NCBI GenBank assembly: GCA_036260075.1
Contig: DATAAM010000187.1
Coordinates: forward strand, 1-6,225
Reading direction: 5' to 3'
Source of the DNA: DATAAM01 sp036260075
GTDB lineage: Bacteria > Actinomycetota > Acidimicrobiia > Acidimicrobiales > JAHWLA01
DNA: 6,225 nucleotides
A program made the position numbers and the translations under genes. Of this stretch, positions 1-5,417 are shown piece after piece (the first letter of the stretch is position 1; each line of letters starts with the position of its first letter). The notes under the pieces are model-generated. The model did no database searches, was not told the origin of the DNA, and saw only the letters and a program-made list of their open reading frames with translations.

Positions 1-190
1 CACCCAGCAGCAGCGCTCCGCCACCGCGCAGGTGGTGGAGACCATGGAGCAGCTCACCGAGGCCTCCGGCCAGGTCTCGACCACCGCCCAGCAGATCGCG
101 TCGGCGGCCTCGTCGCTGGCCACGCTGGCGGCGGAGCTGGACCGCACGGCGGCCCGGGCGGCGGGCGCGGCGAGCACCGGCGGCGACTGA
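1..190 (+). CDS. Methyl-accepting chemotaxis protein, C-terminal fragment (5' end outside window)
   Basis: Only the last 62 residues are present, read in the frame starting at base 2 and ending at TGA 188-190. They are rich in Ala, Gln, Ser and Thr in a heptad-like pattern (for example TAQQIASAASSLATLAAEL), as in the C-terminal arm of the MCP cytoplasmic coiled-coil hairpin, where methylatable Glu/Gln residues lie. The protein ends in a short Ala/Gly/Ser tail and has no xWxxF-type pentapeptide for tethering CheR or CheB. The sensor, any membrane segments and the signalling tip lie upstream, so ligand and location cannot be judged. Position directly before cheW and cheA makes it the probable cognate receptor, in the place of WspA in a Wsp-like system. 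The family call rests on a short low-complexity helix plus strong context. Confidence 0.86.
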   Translation, partial: TQQQRSATAQVVETMEQLTEASGQVSTTAQQIASAASSLATLAAELDRTAARAAGAASTGGD

Positions 191-595
191 GTGCAGGCGC
201 TGCTCCTGCCCGTCGGCCCCGAGTGGTACGCGGTCGACACCACCTCCGTGCGCGAGGTCGTGGCCCGGCCGCTCGTCGTGCGGCTCCCGACGGCACCCGC
301 CACCGTGCTCGGCGTGTTCAACCTGCGGGGCGAGATCGTCCCGCTGTTCGACACTGCCGCCCTGCTCGGCGTGGGCGCCTACGCCGAGCACCCGTTCGTG
401 GCCGTGGTGGAGACCGCCTTGGGGCCCGCCGGGCTCAACGCCACCGCCGTGCCCGAGGCGGCAGAGCTCACCGAGCAGGCGTCGGCCGCCGAGCTGGCGG
501 GCGCCGCGGGCGTCTACGCCCACGGGGGCAGGCTCGTCGTGGTGGTGGAGCCGGAGACGATGCTCGCCCCTGCCCGCGTCGGAGGCTGGAGCTAG
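191..595 (+). CDS. cheW: CheW-type chemotaxis adaptor (first copy)
   Basis: A 134-residue protein that is essentially a single CheW domain, the SH3-like adaptor linking receptors to CheA in the cytoplasmic signalling array. The hallmark segment VLGVFNLRGEIVPLFD lies at about residues 39-54 and matches the usual G-hxNLRG-xhhPhhD pattern. The C-terminal half is more divergent but keeps the closing beta strand (RLVVVVEPETML). It is slightly shorter than typical CheW proteins of about 150-170 residues. The GTG start at 191 directly follows the MCP stop in the same frame, so no earlier start is possible without reading through that stop. The TAG stop overlaps the CheA start by one base. Position suggests the role of WspB. 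Function is confident; which partner it prefers over the second CheW is not visible. Confidence 0.92.
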   Translation: MQALLLPVGPEWYAVDTTSVREVVARPLVVRLPTAPATVLGVFNLRGEIVPLFDTAALLGVGAYAEHPFVAVVETALGPAGLNATAVPEAAELTEQASAAELAGAAGVYAHGGRLVVVVEPETMLAPARVGGWS

Positions 596-2691
596 TGCCC
601 GTCAGCGGGCACGAAGAAGAGTTCCGGCGGCTGTTCGCCGAGGAGGCCGAGACGCGGCTGCGCCGGCTCGCCACCGAGCTGTTGCAGCTCGAGGAGGCGG
701 GCAGCAACCCCGAGCTCGTGGCCTCCATCTTCCGCGACGCCCACACGCTGAAGGGCGCCGCGGGCATGGTCGGCCTCACCGGCATCTCCCGCATCGCGCA
801 CCTGATGGAGGACCTGCTGGAGGAGCTGCGCGACGGCCGCCGCCTGGCCACGCCCGAGCTCGTCGACCCGCTGCTCGCCACCGTCGACGCCGTGCGCACG
901 CTGATCCCCGCCCTGTTGGCAGGCGACGACCGCAGCGAGCAGATGGCCGAGGTCGAACGCACCCTGCGGGCCGTGCGGGAAGGCCACGCGGAGCCCGAGC
1001 CCGAGCCCGAGCCGGGGGCGCCCGCCGAGCCCGACGCCTCGTCGGTGGGCGAACCGCGGCCCGCGCCTGCTGCGCCCGCCGCGCCCCGCCCGGCGCGGGC
1101 GCGAGCACGTCGGCAGCCGACCGAGAGCATCCGGGTGCCGGTCGGCAGGCTCGACGAGCTCGTCCGCCTGGTCGGCGAGTCGGCCGCCGCCCACCTGCGC
1201 GTGGGCCGGATGCTCGCCGACCGCCTGGGCCGAGACCCCGGCACGCTGGTCGAGTTCCGCGAGCTGTCCCGCGTCCTCAACGAGCTGCAGGAGAAGACGA
1301 TGCGGGCGCGCATGGTGCCGGTGGCCACCGTCACCGACAGCCTGCAACGGGCCGTGCGCGACCTGGCCCGCTCCACCGGCAAGACCGTGCGGTGGGAGGT
1401 GCGGGGCGAGGACACCGAGCTCGACCGCGGGATGCTGGAGCAGCTGGCCGAGCCGCTCGTCCACCTCGTGCGCAACGCCGTCGACCACGGCATCGAACGA
1501 CCCGACGAGCGCGAGGCCGTGGGCAAGCCGCCGCACGCGGTCGTGCGCCTGCACGCCATGCAGCTGGGGTCGGAGGTCATCCTCGCCGTGTCCGACGACG
1601 GCCGCGGCATCGACCTCGCCCGCGTCCGCGAGGAGGCGACCCGCCGCGGCTCCGACGCCTCGGCGCTGAACGACGACGAGGCGCTCTACCTCATCTTCCG
1701 CTCCGGGCTGTCCACTGCGGGCTTCATCTCCGACGTCTCCGGCCGCGGCGTCGGCCTCGACGTGGTGCGGCAGGCGGTCGACGCCGCCCGCGGCCGCATC
1801 GAGGTCCGCTCCGCTCCGGGCGAAGGCACCGAGTTCCGCGTCGTCGTGCCCATCACGCTGGCCGTGCTGCCGTGCCTGCTGCTCGAGGTGGCGGACCACC
1901 GCTTCGCCGTGCCCATGCACTCGGTCCTCGTGGCCCAGGAAGGCGAGATGGAGGCGGTCCACGCCGAAGGCAGGCCCGTCGTGTGGCTCGGCAACCAGGC
2001 GGTGCCCCTGTCCGACATGGCCGTCGCGCTCGGGCTCCCGGGCGCCGCGGGCGGCCCCACCGTGGTCGTCTCCGGCGTGACCCGCCGCCACGCGTTCCGT
2101 GTCGACGCCCTCCTCGGCCAACGCGACGTGGTGGTCAAAGGCCTGGGGCGCCTGCTCCCCCGCCTCGACGTCCTGGCGGGCGCCAGCGTCGAGCCCGACG
2201 GGTCGATCCTGCTCGTCCTCGACGCCCCCGGGCTCATCGACCGCGCCCGGGCCACCCGGCACCGGGCCGTGCCTGCGGTGGCGGTGGCGGCACCGGCGGC
2301 GCGGGCCGGGGGCGCCCGACGGGGAAGCATCCTCGTCGTGGACGACGCCCTCACCGTGCGGGAGCTCCAGCGCTCGATCCTCGAGCGGGCGGGCTACGAG
2401 GTCCGCACCGCCGACGACGGCGTCGACGCGCTGGCGCGCTTGGCCGAGCAGCCGAGCGACCTCGTGCTCACCGACGTGGAGATGCCGCGCATGGACGGCT
2501 TCGCGCTGGTCGAGGCCATCCGGGGGCAGCCGTCGCTCAGCACCCTCCCCATCGTCATCCTCACCTCGCGCGCGAGCGACGAGGACCGCCGCCGAGGCCT
2601 CGAAGCCGGGGCCGACGGCTACATCGTGAAGAGCGCCTTCGACGAGTCGAGCCTCCTCGACGCGGTCGAGCGCCTGCTGGGGCGGCCGTGA
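595..2691 (+). CDS. cheA: Hybrid chemotaxis histidine kinase CheA with C-terminal receiver domain (WspE-like)
   Basis: A 698-residue kinase. Domains in order: Hpt/P1 (about 5-125) with phosphoacceptor His50 in HTLKGAA; a Pro/Glu/Ala-rich linker (132-175) with no P2 CheY-binding domain; P3 dimerisation helices (177-262, with MRARMVP at 236-242); the ATPase domain with N-box HLVRNAVDHG (290-299), G1 DDGRGID (334-340), an F-box-like FRSGLSTAG (368-376) and G2 GRGVGLDVV (383-391); a CheW-like P5 domain (about 419-548); a short Ala-rich linker; and a receiver (577-698) with Asp583/Asp584, phosphoacceptor Asp627, Thr657 and Lys679. All expected catalytic residues are present. The GTG start at 595 overlaps the cheW stop (TAGTG) and places the Hpt domain at the N-terminus. 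The open frame runs further upstream but antisense to nothing known and inside cheW, so it was not used. The CheA-REC layout matches WspE and FrzE; gene content favours WspE-like. Confidence 0.96.
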   Translation: MPVSGHEEEFRRLFAEEAETRLRRLATELLQLEEAGSNPELVASIFRDAHTLKGAAGMVGLTGISRIAHLMEDLLEELRDGRRLATPELVDPLLATVDAVRTLIPALLAGDDRSEQMAEVERTLRAVREGHAEPEPEPEPGAPAEPDASSVGEPRPAPAAPAAPRPARARARRQPTESIRVPVGRLDELVRLVGESAAAHLRVGRMLADRLGRDPGTLVEFRELSRVLNELQEKTMRARMVPVATVTDSLQRAVRDLARSTGKTVRWEVRGEDTELDRGMLEQLAEPLVHLVRNAVDHGIERPDEREAVGKPPHAVVRLHAMQLGSEVILAVSDDGRGIDLARVREEATRRGSDASALNDDEALYLIFRSGLSTAGFISDVSGRGVGLDVVRQAVDAARGRIEVRSAPGEGTEFRVVVPITLAVLPCLLLEVADHRFAVPMHSVLVAQEGEMEAVHAEGRPVVWLGNQAVPLSDMAVALGLPGAAGGPTVVVSGVTRRHAFRVDALLGQRDVVVKGLGRLLPRLDVLAGASVEPDGSILLVLDAPGLIDRARATRHRAVPAVAVAAPAARAGGARRGSILVVDDALTVRELQRSILERAGYEVRTADDGVDALARLAEQPSDLVLTDVEMPRMDGFALVEAIRGQPSLSTLPIVILTSRASDEDRRRGLEAGADGYIVKSAFDESSLLDAVERLLGRP
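991..1014 (+). repeat. Hexanucleotide GAGCCC repeat coding for (Glu-Pro)4 in the CheA linker
   Basis: Four near-perfect tandem copies of a six-base unit (GAGCCC, last copy GAGCCG) encode Glu-Pro pairs at CheA residues 133-140. This lies between the Hpt domain and the dimerisation helices, where P2 would be in classical CheA. Glu-Pro runs are typically extended, semi-rigid spacers. Copy-number change would alter linker length in steps of two residues and keep the frame. Confidence 0.6.
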
Positions 2692-3716
2692 CCCGACAGC
2701 CCCGCCAGGTACGGGTCGTGGTGGTGGAGGACTCGAGCGTCCACCGGGCCCGCATCGTGCGGGCGCTCGAGGCCGACGACGACATCCAGGTCGTGGGCGA
2801 GGTGGCCGACGCCGGCGGCGTCCTCGCCGCCGTGCGCGAGCACCGCCCCGACGTCGTGACCATGGACTTGCAGATCCCCGGGGGCGGCGGGCTGCACGCG
2901 GTCGAGCAGATCATGGGCTTCGCCCCCACGCCGATCCTCGTGGTGTCGGCGTCGGGCGACGCCTCCCAAGAGGCGCTGGACGCGCTGGTGGCGGGAGCGT
3001 TGGAAGCGTTGCCGAAGCCGATCCGATGGACGGCCGTCGACGAGGACCAGCTTCGTCGCCGGGTGCGGGCGCTGGCGGGGGCCACGGTGCTGCGCCACCC
3101 CCGGGCCCGCCGCGGAGGCGACCGGAAGGCGGCCGACGAGAGGCCCTCGACTGCCATGCCCGTCGTTGCCGTGGCGGCGTCCACCGGCGGGCCGCCGGCG
3201 GTGGCGGACCTGCTCGCCCGCCTGGGCGGCCTGCAAGCGGCCGTGCTCGTCGTGCAGCACCTCCACGCCGACTTCATCGACGGCTTCGTGGCCTGGATGG
3301 CGCGGGCGTCCGCCCTCCCCGTGCAACCGGCCGGGCAGGGCACGATCGTGCAACGGGGCGGCGTGTACATCGCCCCGGCCGGCTCCCACCTCCGGCTGGG
3401 ACGCGACTGCCGCCTCACGCTGAGCGCCGAGCCCCGCTCGCTGCACCGTCCCTCGGCCGACGTGCTGTTCGAGTCGGTGGCGGCCCAGGCGGGCGCCCGG
3501 GCCATCGGGGTCCTCCTCACGGGCATGGGCGACGACGGCGCCCGCGGCCTTTTGGCCCTGCGCAACGCGGGCGCGCTCACCATCGCCCAGGACGAGGCCA
3601 CCAGCGCCGTCTGGGGGATGCCGCGCGCCGCCGTGGCCCTCGACGCCGCCCGTCGAGTGCTGCCGCTGTCCGACATCCCCGACGCGCTGTTGCGAGCCGT
3701 CCGTAGGCTTGGGTGA
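2688..3716 (+). CDS. cheB: Chemotaxis response regulator protein-glutamate methylesterase CheB (WspF-like)
   Basis: A 342-residue two-domain protein of about normal length. The N-terminal receiver (about 7-128) has the acidic pair Glu14/Asp15, phosphoacceptor Asp60 (TMDLQIP) and Lys110 (LPKP). A basic linker (about 130-155) leads to the methylesterase domain, with the serine of AASTGGP (Ser165), the histidine of QHLH (His191) and the aspartate of TGMGDDGA (Asp283) as the expected catalytic triad. It should demethylate or deamidate receptor glutamate/glutamine residues when its receiver is phosphorylated by CheA. The GTG start at 2688 overlaps the cheA stop by four bases (GTGA), and the first beta strand of the receiver follows within eight residues. 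The receiver loop after Asp60 reads IPGGGG in place of the common MPxMDG. Enzyme identity is very secure; WspF-like role is inferred from context. Confidence 0.95.
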   Translation: MTRQPRQVRVVVVEDSSVHRARIVRALEADDDIQVVGEVADAGGVLAAVREHRPDVVTMDLQIPGGGGLHAVEQIMGFAPTPILVVSASGDASQEALDALVAGALEALPKPIRWTAVDEDQLRRRVRALAGATVLRHPRARRGGDRKAADERPSTAMPVVAVAASTGGPPAVADLLARLGGLQAAVLVVQHLHADFIDGFVAWMARASALPVQPAGQGTIVQRGGVYIAPAGSHLRLGRDCRLTLSAEPRSLHRPSADVLFESVAAQAGARAIGVLLTGMGDDGARGLLALRNAGALTIAQDEATSAVWGMPRAAVALDAARRVLPLSDIPDALLRAVRRLG

Positions 3717-4936
3717 CGATGTCGCCCGACCGCCATGTCGCCGCCGCTGCCCGGGTGCTCGGTCGCCGCGTGGGCATGCGCCTCGACCCGGCCACCCAGG
3801 GCCGTCTCACGCGCTGCGTGCAGGAGGCCGCGGCGGCACGCGAGCAGGACCTGCATGCCTACGTGGCGTCCCTGGAGCACGATCCTTCCGCCCTGCAGGA
3901 CCTCCTCGACCGCATCACCGTGCAGGAGACGTCGTTCTTCCGCGACCCCGGCCAGTTCGCGGCGCTGGCCCGGCTGGTCCCCATGCTCTCCGCTCCGACA
4001 ACGGTGTGGAGCGCGGGCTGCTCGAACGGGCAGGAGCCCTACAGCATCGCCATGGTGCTGGCCGAGTCGTCCGCCGCCGAGTGGCGGGTGATCGCCACCG
4101 ACGTGTCGAGCCGCGCCTTGGAGCGCACGCGACGGGCGCGGTACTCGCAGAAGGAGATGACGGGGGTCTCACCCGACCGCCGGGCCCGGTGGTTCCACCG
4201 CGACGGCGACACCTGGACGGTCGACCAGGCCCTGCGCGACCGGGTGGCGGTGAGCAGGCACAACCTCGTGGGCGACCCGCCGCCGTTCGACTCGGGCCGG
4301 TGCCAGGTCGTGTTCTGCCGCAACGTGCTCATCTACTTCCGCCAGGAGGACGCCGTCGCCTTCCTCGAACGCCTGGCCGCCCGGATGCCGCCCGACGGCT
4401 ACCTGTTCCTCGGGTACTCGGAGTCGCTGTGGCAGGTGACCGACGTCTTCAAGCTGGTGCGCTTCGGCGACGCCTTCGTGTACCGGCCTGCCCCGTCCGG
4501 CGGCGAGGAGCAGCCGCCGCCGCCCGCACGACGGGCGGCCCCCAAGGAGCCGCGCACGCGCTCGCGCGCTCGCACGCCCGCCCGGCCGACGGCAGCGGAG
4601 CGGGTGGCGGCCGAGCGGGAGGCGCGCGAGTCGCTCCCCGACGTCGTGGGCCTGCTGGCCGAGGGCGAGGCGGCCGTGGCCGCGGGCAACCACGAGGAGG
4701 CGGTGGCCGCGTTCCGCAAGGCCGCCTATCTCGAGCCCGACCACCCCATCCCCCACCTGCACCTGGCGCTGGCGCTGGAGGCGGCGGGCCACGAGGCGGC
4801 GGCCACCCGGGCCTACGCCGCCGCCCGGGCCGCCGTCGACCGGGCCGACGCCGCCGCCGTGGAGGCGGCCCTGGAGGGCTACCGGATGGAGGAGCTCGTG
4901 CGACTGCTCGACGCCAAGCTCGGGGCCGGGCGATGA
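3713..4936 (+). CDS. cheR: Chemotaxis protein methyltransferase CheR with C-terminal TPR-like extension (WspC-like)
   Basis: A 407-residue protein, longer than plain CheR (about 275-290) because of a C-terminal extension. The N-terminal helical domain (about 5-70) leads to the conserved TVQETSFFRD (69-78), the SAM-binding motif WSAGCSNGQEPYSIAM (99-114), IATDVSSRALE (127-137), a beta-subdomain region (about 144-190), CRNVLIYF (202-209) and LFLGYSESLW (231-240). A Pro/Arg/Ala-rich linker (about 259-305) joins a helical segment (308-376) whose GNHEEAVAAFRKAAYLEPDH is a clear TPR-type helix pair, followed by a second, weaker one. It should methylate receptor glutamates using S-adenosylmethionine. 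CheR-TPR architecture is typical of WspC. GTG 3713 overlaps the cheB stop (GTGA), like the junction before it; ATG 3719 is a two-residue-shorter alternative, and the TAGG at 3704-3707 does not decide between them. Confidence 0.95.
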   Translation: MTMSPDRHVAAAARVLGRRVGMRLDPATQGRLTRCVQEAAAAREQDLHAYVASLEHDPSALQDLLDRITVQETSFFRDPGQFAALARLVPMLSAPTTVWSAGCSNGQEPYSIAMVLAESSAAEWRVIATDVSSRALERTRRARYSQKEMTGVSPDRRARWFHRDGDTWTVDQALRDRVAVSRHNLVGDPPPFDSGRCQVVFCRNVLIYFRQEDAVAFLERLAARMPPDGYLFLGYSESLWQVTDVFKLVRFGDAFVYRPAPSGGEEQPPPPARRAAPKEPRTRSRARTPARPTAAERVAAEREARESLPDVVGLLAEGEAAVAAGNHEEAVAAFRKAAYLEPDHPIPHLHLALALEAAGHEAAATRAYAAARAAVDRADAAAVEAALEGYRMEELVRLLDAKLGAGR

Positions 4937-5322
4937 CGGCCCGCACGCTGGTCGGGTTCCGCACCGCCGACGGCCGCTACGCCGTCCCCGTCGAGCACGC
5001 GCGCGAGGTGCGGGCGGCCGAGGGCATCGTCCCCCTGCCCGCGCCCCGCCCGGGGGTGGTGGGGCTGCTGCCCCGGGGCGACGAGGCGCTGCCCGTCCTC
5101 GACGCCCTCGGCGCGGGCAGCAAGCACGTGCTCGTGCTCGACGCCGGACAGCCCTACGGGCTGCTGGTGGAGGAGGTCAGCGGCGTGGTGTCGGTGGAGG
5201 AGGGCGACGTCGGCCCGCCGCCGCCGGGCCAGGAGGACGCCGTGATCGTGGGCGTCGTGGCCTCGGGCGAGTCGCTGCTCCTGCTCGTCGACGCCACCGC
5301 GCTGGCCGGGTCGCTGGCATGA
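4933..5322 (+). CDS. Second, divergent CheW-like adaptor (WspD-like)
   Basis: A 129-residue protein made of one CheW-like domain. It begins with GFRTADGRYAVPVEHAREV (residues 8-26), the usual first strands of CheW, and has VVGLLPRGDEALPVLD at about 42-57 in place of the standard G-hhNLRG-xhhPhhD. The region GLLVEEVSGVVSVEEGDV (about 76-93) matches the CheW segment around xGLxVDxV. It ends with the strand SLLLLVDATAL. The canonical Asn-Leu-Arg-Gly is degenerate (LLPRGDE), so kinase or receptor contacts may differ from those of the first CheW. ATG 4933 overlaps the cheR stop (ATGA); the frame is open upstream inside cheR but that stretch shows no protein-like pattern. The stop overlaps a downstream ATG (ATGA at 5319). 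Adjacent to cheR-TPR, as wspD is to wspC. CheW fold is confident; distinct role is inferred. Confidence 0.86.
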   Translation: MTARTLVGFRTADGRYAVPVEHAREVRAAEGIVPLPAPRPGVVGLLPRGDEALPVLDALGAGSKHVLVLDAGQPYGLLVEEVSGVVSVEEGDVGPPPPGQEDAVIVGVVASGESLLLLVDATALAGSLA

Positions 5323-5417
5323 GCGCCGAGCGAGCCGCAGCACAGAGAGGGCGAGGCCGGGCGCCCCTCGGGTGCACGCCGAGCGGAAGCGGCCGTCCGT
5401 CGGTGGCGGTTCGATGA
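5319..5417 (+). CDS. Possible 32-residue basic mini-ORF bridging cheW-like and diguanylate cyclase genes
   Basis: A 32-codon frame starts at ATG 5319, overlapping the stop of the CheW-like gene (ATGA), and ends at TGA 5415-5417, overlapping the ATG of the next gene (ATGA at 5414). The product would have six Arg and only one acidic residue, with Gly, Ala, Ser and Pro making up much of the rest. It has no recognisable domain, signal peptide or membrane segment. The stop-start arrangement at both ends mirrors the coupled junctions in the rest of the operon, so it could be a tiny gene or a translational relay carrying ribosomes across an otherwise untranslated gap. It could equally be chance in high-GC DNA, where ATGA tetramers and short open frames are common. 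No strong Shine-Dalgarno sequence precedes it. I do not recognise it. Confidence 0.25.
   Translation: MSAERAAAQRGRGRAPLGCTPSGSGRPSVAVR

Noticed and set aside
223..594. Upstream extension of the CheA frame to a GTG at 223
   Set aside because: The added stretch is Arg-rich nonsense inside cheW; the Hpt domain starts only a few residues after GTG 595, which also forms the coupled TAGTG junction.
592..2262. Long 556-codon open frame on the minus strand across cheA
   Set aside because: It lies opposite a gene with unmistakable kinase motifs. Long antisense open frames are expected at this G+C content, and its translation shows biased Gly/Ala/His/Arg composition without any recognisable motif.
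2561..3880. Minus-strand 439-codon open frame across cheB and the start of cheR
   Set aside because: Composition artefact of high-GC DNA opposite well-conserved genes; Arg/Ser/Ala-rich with no domain.
3709..4932. Upstream extension of the second CheW-like frame through cheR
   Set aside because: The extra 408 codons are Arg/Gly/Pro-rich and overlap all CheR motifs in another frame; ATG 4933 gives a normal CheW-length protein.
5349..5370. Hairpin-forming GC-rich stretch (CGAGG...CCTCG, or GGGCG...CGCCC) in the gap before the cyclase, as a terminator
   Set aside because: The stem is only five pairs, two pairings compete, and no T-run follows. Such short inverted matches are common at this composition.
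5372..5413. Earlier GTG start for the diguanylate cyclase
   Set aside because: It would add 14 residues before the first receiver strand with no family support; ATG 5414 starts directly at the domain and has the ATGA overlap seen elsewhere. It cannot be fully excluded.
5323..5413. Internal promoter for the cyclase gene
   Set aside because: The gap has no AT-rich -10-like element or recognisable -35 box, so there is no sequence support for one.
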